A stretch of DNA of 64,000 nt from NCBI GenBank assembly GCA_016933535.1, contig JAFGAS010000068.1, positions 43,371-107,370 of the forward strand, written 5' to 3'. Position 1 is the first letter of the stretch. Every line of letters begins with the position of its first letter. The notes below the pieces were generated by a model that searched no databases, was not told where the DNA came from, and worked only from the letters and a program-made list of their open reading frames with translations. The translations under genes were made by a program, and so were the position numbers. This DNA comes from Candidatus Zymogenaceae bacterium. GTDB lineage: Bacteria > Desulfobacterota > Zymogenia > Zymogenales > Zymogenaceae. Below, one piece after another: positions 1-8,801 of this stretch.

Positions 1-570
1 GAACGCCTCGGGAGGCAGGGACGTGATTCTCGAGTCCTTGGTGGGTTGACCGTGGCCGCCATGGGTCCCGGAACGGCCCTGTCCCTGAGAAACTACGGGA
101 TAGCGGCCGATATCGTGCCCGATCGGTTTATAGCCGAGGCCCTGGCCGAGGCGCTGATAACGGCGGGGGTAAGCGGAAAGAATATCCTCCTGTTTCGGGC
201 CCAGGGGGCCAGGGATGTCCTGCCCCGGCTCCTTACGGAGGCGGGGGCGGGAGTGACGGACGCGGGTGCGTACCGCGCGGCGGTGCCCGATATTACCGAC
301 GAGCAATTAGTCCGGGCCTTTGAGGGCGCCGATCTGATGGTGTTCACGAGCGGGTCTACCGCAACGAATCTCGGATTGATTCTGGACGAAAAGAAGAAAA
401 AAGGCACCGTCGATCTATCGACAATCACCTCTGTGCCGGCGGCATCTATCGGGCCGATAACCACCGAGGCGGCCGTAAAGGCCGGCTTCTCGGTCGTGGC
501 AGAAGCGACCGACTATACGGTCGGGGGGCTGGTGGATGCGCTGGTCGAATATTATTCGGATAAAACATGA
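1..570 (+). CDS. hemD: Uroporphyrinogen-III synthase, 3' part of gene
   Basis: The frame is open from base 1 with no stop, so this is the C-terminal 189 residues of a longer protein; HemD is usually about 250 residues, and in related anaerobes it can be fused behind a CobA methyltransferase. HemD closes hydroxymethylbilane to uroporphyrinogen III, the cytosolic branch point to heme, siroheme and cobalamin. The visible start matches the middle of the fold (the segment ending VAAMGPGTA), followed by the second lobe with RAFEGADLMVFTSGST and the conserved ending with ASIGPITTEAAVKAG. The stop overlaps the next start by four bases (ATGA), so the two genes are translationally coupled. A start at TTG 46 is possible on paper, but it would cut into the conserved fold. 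Confidence 0.88.
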   Translation, partial: ERLGRQGRDSRVLGGLTVAAMGPGTALSLRNYGIAADIVPDRFIAEALAEALITAGVSGKNILLFRAQGARDVLPRLLTEAGAGVTDAGAYRAAVPDITDEQLVRAFEGADLMVFTSGSTATNLGLILDEKKKKGTVDLSTITSVPAASIGPITTEAAVKAGFSVVAEATDYTVGGLVDALVEYYSDKT

Positions 571-1760
571 TAGGTATCTCAAAACTCTACCTGGGGGCGG
601 TGGAGGAGGCGGATGTGCTTCGCTACGGGGGCGACTCCCGGCGGCTCCCCTCACACCTGCTGCAGTTCTCCCGCGATAAGAAGCCGGTGGTCGTCTTCAA
701 CACCACCCGGCGCTGCAACCTTAAGTGCATCCACTGCTACAGCGAGTCCGAGAACAAGGACTATACCGGGGAACTCTCCACGGACGAGGCGAAGGTCCTC
801 ATCGACGACCTGGCCCGGTTCGGCGCTCCCGTGATCCTTTTTTCGGGCGGGGAGCCCTTGATGCGGCCGGACCTGGAGGAACTTATCGCGCACGCCGTGG
901 GGCGGGGTATGCGGGCGGTGATCTCCACCAACGGCACCCTCATCACCGAGGATAGGGCGGCCCGCCTCAAGGACCTCGGCCTGTCGTACGTGGGGGTGAG
1001 CCTGGACGGGCTGGAGGCGACCCACGACTCGTTCCGAAAGGTAAACGGGGCATTCTCCAAGGCAGTGTCCGGGATCCAAAACAGTATGAGGCAGGGCATG
1101 AAGGTGGGTCTCCGATTTACCATCAACAGGCTCAATGCCCACGAGATCGGCCCGATCTTCGACCTGATGGAGGCCGAGCGGATACCCCGGATCTGTTTCT
1201 ATCACCTGGTGGTGTCGGGACGCGGGGCGGGTATTAGTGAGATGATGCTTTCCGATAATGAGACGCGGGCCGTCGTAGACCTGATCATGGATCGGACGAA
1301 GGCGCTCTTTGACAAGGGATTTGAGCCCGAGGTCCTGACGGTGGACAACCACGCGGACGGCCCCTATGTCTATCTGCGCCTGATGCGGGAAGACCCGAAC
1401 CGGGCGGCCGAAGTGCTGAAGCTCCTGACGCTTAATCAGGGAAACTCCTCCGGTGTGGGGATCGCGTGTGTCAGCTTCGACGGCGAGGTCTACGCGGATC
1501 AGTTCTGGAGGAACCGCTCCTTCGGCAACGTGCGGCGGCGGCCCTTCTCCGAAATATGGACGGACGTGACCAACCCGCTGATGGCGCGCCTCAAAGAGAA
1601 GCAGAAGCACGTTACCGGCCGTTGCGCCGGCTGCAGGTGGCTTTCCGTGTGTGCCGGAAATTTCCGGGCCCGGGCCGAGGCCATGACGGGCGATACCTGG
1701 GCGTCGGATCCCGCCTGTTACCTGACGGACGAAGAGATTAGACCGCCCGCGGAAACGTAG
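567..1760 (+). CDS. ahbC: Radical SAM heme-biosynthesis protein, AhbC-type
   Basis: This is a radical SAM enzyme of the siroheme-dependent heme route; the AhbC type converts 12,18-didecarboxysiroheme to Fe-coproporphyrin III. The [4Fe-4S]/SAM cluster motif is C50-x3-C54-x2-C57 (RRCNLKCIHC). The GGEP-like motif FSGGEPLMRP follows. A C-terminal SPASM/twitch region has C353, C356, C362 and C384. The N-terminus MIGISKLY and the SHLLQFSRDKKPVVV stretch are what I recognise as AhbC rather than AhbD or NirJ; that choice is from memory of the family. The ATG overlaps the hemD stop, which supports a tetrapyrrole operon. A hairpin with a T-run lies about 50 bases downstream. PqqE/NirJ-like relatives remain an alternative. 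Confidence 0.8.
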   Translation: MIGISKLYLGAVEEADVLRYGGDSRRLPSHLLQFSRDKKPVVVFNTTRRCNLKCIHCYSESENKDYTGELSTDEAKVLIDDLARFGAPVILFSGGEPLMRPDLEELIAHAVGRGMRAVISTNGTLITEDRAARLKDLGLSYVGVSLDGLEATHDSFRKVNGAFSKAVSGIQNSMRQGMKVGLRFTINRLNAHEIGPIFDLMEAERIPRICFYHLVVSGRGAGISEMMLSDNETRAVVDLIMDRTKALFDKGFEPEVLTVDNHADGPYVYLRLMREDPNRAAEVLKLLTLNQGNSSGVGIACVSFDGEVYADQFWRNRSFGNVRRRPFSEIWTDVTNPLMARLKEKQKHVTGRCAGCRWLSVCAGNFRARAEAMTGDTWASDPACYLTDEEIRPPAET

Positions 1761-1806
1761 TGCCCTGTAACGGTGTCGACCGAACCACAAGAGCATTATT
1801 GATTTT

Positions 1807-1841
1807 GAGTGCCGGATATAATCAGTGTGGCACTCCTTTTT
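1807..1841 (+). terminator. Probable intrinsic terminator after ahbC
   Basis: GAGTGCC (1807-1813) and GGCACTC (1829-1835) form a perfect 7-bp stem with a 15-base loop, followed by CTTTTTGT. It lies 47 bases after the ahbC stop. The long loop makes it only a moderate terminator. Confidence 0.5.
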
Positions 1842-1921
1842 GTCTTTGTGGCGAGTCTTTTTCTATAGCATACCGATAAAGAGTCGGGGAAGGATTCACC
1901 ACGAAGGCGCAAAGATATGAA
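1839..1921. repeat. Possible degenerate CACGAAGG-type dispersed repeat
   Basis: Between ahbC and mnmG, CTTTGTGGCGAG (1844-1855) and CACCACGAAGGCGCAAAG (1896-1913) face each other as imperfect inverted arms. The second arm resembles the CACGAAGGnnnnAAAG repeats I have seen scattered in many environmental bacterial genomes. Nothing else is recognised in 1842-1993. Confidence 0.25.
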
Positions 1922-1993
1922 ACGTATGGATAGAGAGATGTATCTTCGCCGGATGTCACCTTCATCCTTGTTCGGCGGACGGGCCGTATCGCC

Positions 1994-3853
1994 ATGAGCC
2001 GTTATGATGTCATCGTCATCGGGGCGGGGCATGCCGGAATCGAGGCGGCGCTGGCCGCCGCCCGAATGGGGGCCTCGACCCTCGTTTTGACCGGCAACAT
2101 CGAAACCATCGGCCAGATGTCGTGCAATCCCGCCGTGGGGGGGCTGGCCAAGGGGCAGCTTGTCAAGGAGGTCGATGCGCTCGGGGGCGAGATGGGCCGC
2201 GCCACCGACGAGGCGGGCATCCAGTTTCGGACTCTCAATACCACCAAGGGGCCGGCCGTGCGGTCGTCCCGGGCCCAGGCCGACCGGGCGGGTTACCGCT
2301 CCTACATGAAGGCCGTCCTGGAAAGGACGCGGCGGCTCTGGGTGCGCCAGACGATGGCGCGGGCGATACTGGCCGAAGACGGCCGTGTGGCGGGAGTGCT
2401 GACGGAGTACGGGGAGGAGTTTCTCGCCCCGGCCGTGGTGATTGCCGCGGGGACCTTTCTCAAGGGGATGGTCAGGATCGGGCGGATATCATTCGGCGCC
2501 GGCCGCCTGGGCGACCCGCCGTCGGAGTTCCTCTCCGATTCGCTGAGGGACCTCGGGTTTGTCGTCGAGCGTTTTTCAACCGCCACCACCCCGCGGCTGG
2601 ACGGTAAGACCATCGACTACACGAAGACTACGGCGCAGCCGCTCCAGTGGCCGATCACCCCCTTTTCGTTCCGTACCGGGCCTATCGACCGGGACCAGCT
2701 GCCCTGCCACGTTACCTACACCAACGCCCAGACCCACGAGGTAATCAGAAACTGCATCGACAGCGACGCGGTGTCCGACGGGTGGCTGAACCGGAAGGGA
2801 CCCCGCTACTGTCCCTCCATCGAAGAGAAGGTCCTCTTTTTTCCCGATAAGATACGCCACCAGATATTCCTGGAACCAGAAGGGTTTCATACGACCGAGG
2901 TCTACCCGAACGGCCTGTTTACGACCCTCGGCATCGAACAACAAATCGAAATTCTCGGGGCGATCCCCGGCCTACAGGACGCGCAGATGACGCGGCCGGC
3001 CTATTCCATTAAATACGACTACGTGCCGCCGACCCAGCTGAAACCGTCGCTGGAGACCAGGCGCGTCTCTGGGCTCTTTTTGGCCGGTCAGATCAACGGA
3101 ACCTCCGGGTACGAGGAGGCGGCGGCCCAGGGGATTGTGGCGGGGATCAACGCGGCCCTTTTCGTCCAGAAGAGGCCGCCGCTTGTCCTGGGCCGATCGG
3201 AAGCCTACATCGGCGTTTTGATCGACGATCTGGTCACCAAGGGCACCAACGAGCCCTACCGGATGTTCACGTCCCGGGCAGAATACCGGCTGGCGCTTCG
3301 GGAGGGAAACGCAATCTTTCGTCTTACCCCGAAGGGGCGGGAGCTTGGGCTCATCGACGACGATGCCTGGGACCTCTTCTGTGAGAAGCGGCGGGCCCTG
3401 GACCGGGGCCTGGGATTGATGGAAGAGGCTCTCTATCCAACCAGGAAGACCAACGATCGACTGGCCGAACGGGGGCTTTCGCCCATCGTCAACAAGATGA
3501 CACATGCCGATCTGTTGCGTCGTCAGGAGGTTACCGTGCCGATAATCAGGGACCTCGTGCCGGGGTTGAGCGAACTGTCTGAGGATATACTGGCAGAGAT
3601 CGAAATCCAGACGAAGTACCAGGGGTACCTGCTGCGCCAGGACGAGGAGATCCGGAGGTTCGGCAAACTCGAAGGCCTCTCGATCCCGGAGGACTTCCAA
3701 TATCGGGGGCTGGCGGGGCTGTCGGCGGAGGCCTCCGAAAAGCTCGAAGAGGCGCGGCCCATTTCGGTGGGGCAGGCGTCCCGCATTCCGGGGGTTACGC
3801 CGGCGGCGGTCTCGATCATCCTTATCCACCTCAAGAAGCGAAGGACGGCATGA
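1994..3853 (+). CDS. mnmG: tRNA U34 carboxymethylaminomethyl synthase MnmG
   Basis: MnmG (GidA) is the FAD subunit that works with MnmE to place the 5-carboxymethylaminomethyl group on wobble uridine 34. At 619 residues it has full family length. The dinucleotide-binding motif is at residues 10-15 (GAGHAG), followed by the signature region with [13 protein letters not shown] and the late motif [10 protein letters not shown] near the second FAD contact. The C-terminal helical tRNA/MnmE-binding part is intact and ends with [19 protein letters not shown]. No strong Shine-Dalgarno is visible before ATG 1994, but the start fits the family N-terminus. mnmE is not in the window. The next gene follows after 13 bases. 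Confidence 0.96.
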   Translation: MSRYDVIVIGAGHAGIEAALAAARMGASTLVLTGNIETIGQMSCNPAVGGLAKGQLVKEVDALGGEMGRATDEAGIQFRTLNTTKGPAVRSSRAQADRAGYRSYMKAVLERTRRLWVRQTMARAILAEDGRVAGVLTEYGEEFLAPAVVIAAGTFLKGMVRIGRISFGAGRLGDPPSEFLSDSLRDLGFVVERFSTATTPRLDGKTIDYTKTTAQPLQWPITPFSFRTGPIDRDQLPCHVTYTNAQTHEVIRNCIDSDAVSDGWLNRKGPRYCPSIEEKVLFFPDKIRHQIFLEPEGFHTTEVYPNGLFTTLGIEQQIEILGAIPGLQDAQMTRPAYSIKYDYVPPTQLKPSLETRRVSGLFLAGQINGTSGYEEAAAQGIVAGINAALFVQKRPPLVLGRSEAYIGVLIDDLVTKGTNEPYRMFTSRAEYRLALREGNAIFRLTPKGRELGLIDDDAWDLFCEKRRALDRGLGLMEEALYPTRKTNDRLAERGLSPIVNKMTHADLLRRQEVTVPIIRDLVPGLSELSEDILAEIEIQTKYQGYLLRQDEEIRRFGKLEGLSIPEDFQYRGLAGLSAEASEKLEEARPISVGQASRIPGVTPAAVSIILIHLKKRRTA

Positions 3854-3866
3854 CGGGGCCGCGCCA

Positions 3867-4766
3867 ATGAGGATAAAGAAGGCATTCAGACGACTTGCGG
3901 CCATTTTTGTCAGGGCCTGTTTCCTTCTCGTGAAAAATCCCGGGCTGCTGGCAAGAAAAACCGTCGCGAAGGTGCTGCTGTTGTTGCCCGCTCCCCGACG
4001 ACAGGTTGTGAGGGTGCGGGAGGGTGTACGGTTTCCCTTCGATTGCCGATATGACCGGGCGGTAGAATGGATGTACCGGGGCGCCTATGAGATCGAGGTG
4101 GTGGACGCCATGCGGGGTATCCTGAAGCGGGGGGATACGTTCATCGACGTGGGGGCCAACATCGGGTATGATTCGTTTATCGCTGCTTCCATCGTCGGGC
4201 CGACCGGCCACGTCCACGCGTTTGAGCCGGTCGACGAATACTACGAGCGTCTGGCCGAGTTTGCCCGGATGAACCCCGGTTTTGACATCATCACAAATAA
4301 TTGCGCCCTGGGCGACCGCCCGGGGACGGCCGAGATATCGGTGTCGGATTACCACAACATCGGCTGGAACACGATGGTACCCGGCCTGATGGCGCGCCGC
4401 ATGCTGCTGGAGACGCGGGAGACGACGATCGAGCGGCTGGATGACTACATCGATCAAAGAAGGCTCGGCCCCCTATCGCTTATCAAGATAGACACCGAGG
4501 GATACGAGCTGCCCGTCCTTGAGGGGCTGGGGCGCTACCTTGACGGGAGCGGGGACCGCCCTTCGATCATCTGCGAGGTGAACCCGGAGGCCTACCCCCG
4601 CCTCGGCCGCACCCTCGGGGAGCTTTCGGCCTACCTCGGCAGGTATAGCTACCGGGCCTTCGACCTGATTGCCCGGGGCCGGGAGGTAAATATCATGAAG
4701 ATCACGGTCAACACGAACATCCTGCTGGTTTCCGAAACGTCGGCTTACGGTCGACGAAAAGGGTGA
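3867..4766 (+). CDS. FkbM family SAM-dependent methyltransferase
   Basis: A 299-residue class I methyltransferase of the FkbM family, which usually O-methylates sugars, polyketides or other small hydroxyl groups. Motif I is DVGANIG (residues 94-100), followed by the acidic ribose-binding stretch HAFEPV and the family-typical C-terminal block SLIKIDTEGYELPVLEG with ICEVN. The first 40 residues are basic and hydrophobic and could lie at the membrane. It starts 13 bases after mnmG, so it is probably co-transcribed, and it ends at a strong hairpin terminator. The substrate cannot be read from the sequence. Confidence 0.85.
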   Translation: MRIKKAFRRLAAIFVRACFLLVKNPGLLARKTVAKVLLLLPAPRRQVVRVREGVRFPFDCRYDRAVEWMYRGAYEIEVVDAMRGILKRGDTFIDVGANIGYDSFIAASIVGPTGHVHAFEPVDEYYERLAEFARMNPGFDIITNNCALGDRPGTAEISVSDYHNIGWNTMVPGLMARRMLLETRETTIERLDDYIDQRRLGPLSLIKIDTEGYELPVLEGLGRYLDGSGDRPSIICEVNPEAYPRLGRTLGELSAYLGRYSYRAFDLIARGREVNIMKITVNTNILLVSETSAYGRRKG

Positions 4767-4889
4767 CGGGGGTGGCCCGTGCGATGCCGTCACGTGGATG
4801 GTTGCCGGGGGGCGGAACATCGGGCAGATAGGACGCTGGAGCCGATGGGCATTGAATGACAATGCCATGACAGGGCATATAAAATAATA

Positions 4890-4920
4890 ACGGGACGGCA
4901 AATGCCGTCCCGTTTCCTTT
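4890..4920. terminator. Strong bidirectional intrinsic terminator
   Basis: ACGGGACGGCA (4890-4900) and TGCCGTCCCGT (4903-4913) form a perfect 11-bp stem with a 2-base loop. A T-rich tract follows on the plus strand and an A-rich tract precedes it. It sits between the convergent FkbM and DUF3795 genes and can serve both strands. Confidence 0.9.
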
Positions 4921-4944
4921 TTTATCCATAAATCAGATATACCG

Positions 4945-5403
4945 CTACGGCCGCCTGGTCCAGAGGTAATGAGGGCCGCGGTGCCGGGCCCAGTTGTCCG
5001 GGCCGTGTTCCCGGATGAGCCTCAGATTGTTTCGGGGCGTATCGCCGTGAAACGGCATAAACGGCTCAAGGAGCCCACAGGTCTCGAACGTGTCGCAGTC
5101 CCAGCAGCCGGCATATCCCTTATTGCCGGCGCAGTCTCGTATGGCGCACTCCTTCTTGCCGCCCCCTTCGGCACAAGGGCCGGGACACCTGATCCCGGCC
5201 ACCGACGAAAGGTACGGCCGGAAATGATCGTAGCCGGTGAACGAATCGTCCCGGGAGGACTTAAGGGCGGCATAGTGCCCGAAGTCCAGACGGTCAAACT
5301 CGTCGGCAAGCGCCCGGGCGGTATAGAAAAGGGTCTCCCGGGAAGGGATGCAGTCGGTGCAGTAGAGGCCGCAGCAGGCGGTGTATCGTCGCACGTCCGT
5401 CAT
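4945..5403 (-). CDS. DUF3795 cysteine-rich protein
   Basis: A 152-residue cytosolic protein of the DUF3795 family, function unknown. The cysteine pattern is the recognisable part: CGLYCTDC near the N-terminus, then IRCPGPCAEGG, ECAIRDCAGNKGYAGC and CDTFETC, which suggest metal or iron-sulfur binding. It starts 9 bases after the acetoacetate-decarboxylase-like gene and is probably translated from the same mRNA. It ends just before the shared terminator. The family often appears beside small catabolic or redox enzymes, but that does not fix a role here. Confidence 0.8.
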   Translation of the reverse strand: MTDVRRYTACCGLYCTDCIPSRETLFYTARALADEFDRLDFGHYAALKSSRDDSFTGYDHFRPYLSSVAGIRCPGPCAEGGGKKECAIRDCAGNKGYAGCWDCDTFETCGLLEPFMPFHGDTPRNNLRLIREHGPDNWARHRGPHYLWTRRP

Positions 5404-5412
5404 CGGGTATAC

Positions 5413-6246
5413 CTATTTTTCGTGATAGACAACCGTATGTTCACCGTCTCTATCGGTGCCGCGGTATCCATCCATATCCCGGACGTTGGCCTGGATCACC
5501 TTTCCCTCGGGGAGAATGCCGGAGCGCTCGAGGTAGTAGCGGGACATGAAGGGCTTTGCCGAAAGCCCCAGATCCCTGATGGGCCCGGTGATCTCATGGT
5601 CGCCGAGGTCGAGAAACGACCCGTCCGGGAAAAATGAGTTCCGGGTTGTTCCTACCTGGGGAATGGTTGTCTGTATGAGATTCTTATCCTTCACCGAGAA
5701 GGTCGACAGCGGCCGGTAGTCCTTTTTTACGAATCCGCGACGCGCCACTCGGGCGGTCAATATGTGTTTCTTGCCCTCGGACAGGCGGCACTCCATATAC
5801 TCCGGCGTAATGACAAACTTCATATCGGCCACGAACTTTGTGTATCCCCAGACGCCCCGTCCCCCATCCCGGGCCATGGTGTTGGTGACGGGCAGGTGCA
5901 GGACCACCATCCCGAAACGCGGGTCGTAGGTCTCCCGGATCGCGGGGATCAGGTACGGCGGCTTTTCGTCGGCATGAAACGCGGGGACGACGATCCCGAC
6001 CTCACCGTAGGGACCGATGGTCGTGTCGATGTAGTTAAAGCACGCCACCCCGAAGAGCGCCCTCTTTCCCCAGAGGACTATCGGATGGAGCTTGTCCGAG
6101 GGCATGAGGGCGGCCACCTTTTCGACTTCGGCGGTGTAGAAGAGGGCGAACGCGTCGTCGCGGTAGTAGAGGATCGGAAGGTCGAACTTTTCTCCCCCGA
6201 CGGTCGTCGGTTTGCCGGGCCTGGTGCCCGAAAAAAAGGATTTCAT
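5413..6246 (-). CDS. Acetoacetate decarboxylase-like protein
   Basis: A 277-residue member of the acetoacetate decarboxylase (ADC) superfamily. The conserved strand FNYIDTTIGPYGEVGIV and the GRGVWGYTKFVADM block are present, with K137 at the place where ADC proteins carry the Schiff-base lysine; family context is needed to be certain. Acetoacetate decarboxylation is only one option, since many ADC-like proteins act as decarboxylases, dehydratases or aldolases on other keto acids. AAGGA lies about 8 bases before the ATG. It is the middle gene of an apparent operon with the TPR protein upstream and the DUF3795 protein downstream. Confidence 0.8.
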   Translation of the reverse strand: MKSFFSGTRPGKPTTVGGEKFDLPILYYRDDAFALFYTAEVEKVAALMPSDKLHPIVLWGKRALFGVACFNYIDTTIGPYGEVGIVVPAFHADEKPPYLIPAIRETYDPRFGMVVLHLPVTNTMARDGGRGVWGYTKFVADMKFVITPEYMECRLSEGKKHILTARVARRGFVKKDYRPLSTFSVKDKNLIQTTIPQVGTTRNSFFPDGSFLDLGDHEITGPIRDLGLSAKPFMSRYYLERSGILPEGKVIQANVRDMDGYRGTDRDGEHTVVYHEK

Positions 6247-6344
6247 AGTTATTCCTTAATAGTGTGGCGGTGAAAGGGTCTTCCCGTCTGTGTGCGGTGC
6301 CGGGAGGCGCCAATTCTCGGCGGGAGCACCGTATGAACGGCCGG

Positions 6345-7118
6345 TTAGGTCCCCTCCGTGTCGATCTCTATCTCCTTGAGGTCCATCTTCTTAAGCCTGT
6401 CCACCGTCTCTGGGGGGAGGTTTGTCTGCCCCTTGTCGAGGGAGTCCTTGAGGTCCCTCAGCTTTTTTATGGTTACGTTATAGTTTTCTATATAGAGTCT
6501 TTCTGTCGGTTTAAGTTCCACGGCCTTCTTAAAGTTGTCCAGAGCTTTGAAGTAGTCGCCGTACCATTCCATGTAGATCTCACCCAGGTTATTATATGCC
6601 TTGGCAATCCTCGGGTCCTTTTTCTCTTTATCGATAGCGATGATGTACTGGCTCTTGGCCTTGTCCCACTGCTTGAGATCTGCATAGGCCTTGCCGAGGT
6701 TGTAGTAATTCCAACCGTAGGTCGGATCAAGGGCGATCTCGGCTTTGTAAAATTCGATTGCCTTATCGTACTGGCCCCGCGCCCAGAAGACGTAGGCGAG
6801 GGAGTTGTTGACATACTTCATCTTCGGGTCGAGCGTTTTTGCCTTTATGAACTCGTCGAACGACTTGTCGAAGGTGGCGGTTTCCTTGGTGAAATCGGCG
6901 TAGAGGTAGGCGATACCCAGAAGGTAGCGGCCGGCGGCATCATTCGGATTTTCGGCGGCCAGCGCCTCGTACTTCGTGACTATCGCGGCAAGGTCTCCGG
7001 CGATATAGGCCTTCTCAATCTCGACGACCTTGGCCTTGAGCGGGTCTTCCTGACAGAGGGCGGCCGAAGATACCAGGAGCAGCGATAAGAGGGTTATCCA
7101 GGTGAGACTTCTCTTCAT
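6345..7118 (-). CDS. Exported TPR-repeat protein
   Basis: The protein has 257 residues from the chosen start. An earlier in-frame start at 7181 would overlap the -35 box of a very good promoter, so ATG 7118 with AAGGA upstream is preferred. The N-terminus MKRSLTWITLLSLLLVSSAA is a signal peptide, so the protein is periplasmic or lipid-facing. It then has about five tetratricopeptide repeats, for example YGWNYYNLGKAYADLKQWDK and KAYNNLGEIYMEWYGDYFK, which form a binding scaffold. The C-terminus is charged and helical. The partner is unknown. It is the first gene of the minus-strand unit that continues with the ADC-like gene 98 bases on. Confidence 0.8.
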   Translation of the reverse strand: MKRSLTWITLLSLLLVSSAALCQEDPLKAKVVEIEKAYIAGDLAAIVTKYEALAAENPNDAAGRYLLGIAYLYADFTKETATFDKSFDEFIKAKTLDPKMKYVNNSLAYVFWARGQYDKAIEFYKAEIALDPTYGWNYYNLGKAYADLKQWDKAKSQYIIAIDKEKKDPRIAKAYNNLGEIYMEWYGDYFKALDNFKKAVELKPTERLYIENYNVTIKKLRDLKDSLDKGQTNLPPETVDRLKKMDLKEIEIDTEGT

Positions 7119-7152
7119 GGTTATATAATCCTTTAAGATGTGGGCTGTTGAA

Positions 7153-7181
7153 ATTGTATCAGAGGCTTTCCGAATGTTCAA
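7153..7181 (-). promoter_or_regulatory. Sigma-70 promoter of the TPR gene
   Basis: Read on the minus strand: TTGAAC (7181-7176), exactly 17 bases, TACAAT (7158-7153). Transcription would start near 7146 and give a leader of about 28 bases. This fixes the downstream ATG 7118 as the likely start. Confidence 0.7.
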
Positions 7182-7205
7182 GGAGAATCCCCGTTCCTTT
7201 TTCCT

Positions 7206-7234
7206 TTGACCGAGTTTCTAAATGATACTATACT
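7206..7234 (+). promoter_or_regulatory. Sigma-70 promoter of the nitronate monooxygenase-like gene
   Basis: TTGACC (7206-7211), 17-base spacer, TATACT (7229-7234), with an expected start near 7241. A strong AGGAGGAGG lies just before ATG 7262. It is divergent from the TPR promoter, so the two may share control. Confidence 0.75.
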
Positions 7235-7261
7235 GCCCGATATGTTTAAAAGGAGGAGGTA

Positions 7262-8215
7262 ATGTTTAAAACCAGGCTCTGCGATATATTGGGAATCCAA
7301 TATCCGATAATCCAGGGCGGCATGGTCTGGATCTGTATGCACGAGCTTACCGCGGCGGTATCCGAGGCCGGGGGACTCGGGGTGTTGGCCGGCGGCAGCA
7401 TGACATCGGAGGAACTTGCCGAAGAGATCAGGCTGACCAAGTCGGCGACAAAAAAGCCCTTTGGGGTCAATATCCCGCTGCTTCGCCCGGACGCAGAAAT
7501 CCTCATCGACACGACCATCGCGGGAGGGGCCGCCGCCGTGATAAGCTCGGCGGGAAACCCCAAACGCTTTACCGGCAAGATACAGGACGCCGGGCTTAAG
7601 GTCGTTCACGTCTCGCCAAACGTGGGGCTGGCCGTCAAGGCCGAGACCGCGGGGGTAGACGCGGTCGTCGGTGAGGGGATCGAAGCGGGAGGGCACGATG
7701 GATTTGACGAGATTACCACGATGGCGCTGATCCCCCAGCTCGTGGAGCGCCTCACCGTTCCGGTGATTGCCGCGGGTGGGATAGCCGACGGGCGGGGGTT
7801 TGCGGCGGCGCTGGCGCTCGGTGCCCAGGGGGTGCAGATGGGAACGCGGTTTGCCGCAACGTTTGAAGCGCGCGCTCATATAAAGTTCAAGGAGGCGATC
7901 ATCGGGGTCGGCGATACCGGGACGACCGTCTCGGCACGGACGCTGGGCCCCACCCGCGCCGTGAAAAACCGCCTCACCGAAAAGATAGCCGAGGCCGAGC
8001 GGGCGTGCGTTTCAAAAGAAGATCTCTTCGAGCTGATCGGTGAGGGACGCTCCCGGATGGCGTCGGTCGACGGCGATGTCCAGGAGGGGACGGTCTACTG
8101 CGGACAGATCGGTGGATTGATCACCGGGCTTATGCACGCGGGTGACGTGGTGAGGGAGACCATCGAGGGGGCCGAAAAAGTGGTGAAGGAACTGGAGGCG
8201 GCGGCCCGGCGATAA
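7262..8215 (+). CDS. Nitronate monooxygenase / FabK-like flavoprotein
   Basis: A 317-residue FMN TIM-barrel protein of the 2-nitropropane dioxygenase superfamily. The N-terminal IQYPIIQGGM, the GGLGVLAGG turn, and EAGGH with H145 (the active-site histidine shared by nitronate monooxygenases and FabK) are visible, followed by the phosphate-binding AAGGIADGRG and GAQGVQMGTRF. It either oxidises alkyl nitronates or acts as an FMN enoyl-ACP reductase; sequence reading alone does not separate these. No fatty-acid genes are adjacent, while a nitroreductase follows 76 bases on, which leans weakly to the first. It has its own strong promoter and Shine-Dalgarno. Confidence 0.85.
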   Translation: MFKTRLCDILGIQYPIIQGGMVWICMHELTAAVSEAGGLGVLAGGSMTSEELAEEIRLTKSATKKPFGVNIPLLRPDAEILIDTTIAGGAAAVISSAGNPKRFTGKIQDAGLKVVHVSPNVGLAVKAETAGVDAVVGEGIEAGGHDGFDEITTMALIPQLVERLTVPVIAAGGIADGRGFAAALALGAQGVQMGTRFAATFEARAHIKFKEAIIGVGDTGTTVSARTLGPTRAVKNRLTEKIAEAERACVSKEDLFELIGEGRSRMASVDGDVQEGTVYCGQIGGLITGLMHAGDVVRETIEGAEKVVKELEAAARR

Positions 8216-8291
8216 AAGGGCTTCCTTGACCTCGAACGGCCCGGCCGTAAAAAAGGTAAAAGCGTATTTTTGGAAATGGAAGGAGCGACCG

Positions 8292-8801
8292 ATGGACGCC
8301 CTTGAGGCAATCCTGACCAGAAGGAGCATCAGAAAATATAAGAACGACCCGGTGGACGAAGTGACGATACGGATGCTGCTTGCTGCCGCAATGAGCGCGC
8401 CGTCGGCCCGAAATCAGCAATGCTGGCGATTTGTGGTCGTCACCGACCGGCCGACGCTGGAGGCGCTGGCGACCGTCCACCCCTATGCCAAAACGCTTAA
8501 AGAGGAGCCGCTGGCCGTTCTGGTGTGCGGGGACCTCGATGCCGAACAAACACCCGATTTCTGGGTACAGGACTGCGCGGCGGCTACCCAGAACCTCCTG
8601 GTGGCGGCCAACGCGCTGGGACTGGGAACGGTGTGGCTGGGATGCCACCCGCGCGCCGATCGGGTCCGGGGGATCCAGGAGCTGCTGGGCATCCCAAAAA
8701 CAGTGGTGCCCCTGTCTCTGGTTGCCGTGGGCCGCTCCGACGAGGTAAAGGGCACAGAGGACCGTTACGACGAGAAGAAAGTCCATTACGACAGGTGGTG
8801 A
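8292..8801 (+). CDS. Nitroreductase family protein
   Basis: A 169-residue small FMN-dependent nitroreductase. The first in-frame ATG is at 8226, but ATG 8292 has AGGAG at the right distance and begins directly with the family N-terminus MDALEAILTRRSIRKY. Further motifs are MSAPSARNQQCWRFVVV (FMN contact), QNLLVAANALGLGTVWLG and the terminal LSLVAVG. Such enzymes reduce nitro groups, quinones or flavins with NAD(P)H. It follows the nitronate monooxygenase-like gene on the same strand and is likely co-transcribed. The substrate is unknown. Confidence 0.88.
   Translation: MDALEAILTRRSIRKYKNDPVDEVTIRMLLAAAMSAPSARNQQCWRFVVVTDRPTLEALATVHPYAKTLKEEPLAVLVCGDLDAEQTPDFWVQDCAAATQNLLVAANALGLGTVWLGCHPRADRVRGIQELLGIPKTVVPLSLVAVGRSDEVKGTEDRYDEKKVHYDRW

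Noticed and set aside
651..1796. Long antisense open frame (381 codons) opposite ahbC
   Set aside because: It mirrors the codon pattern of the conserved radical SAM gene, has no ribosome site and no recognisable domain.
1895..1921. GCGCAAAG as part of a cyclic-di-GMP riboswitch
   Set aside because: The other conserved riboswitch parts are missing; the sequence fits a repeat relic better.
6264..7088. 274-codon plus-strand frame opposite the TPR gene
   Set aside because: Shadow of a gene with signal peptide, TPR repeats, promoter and Shine-Dalgarno.
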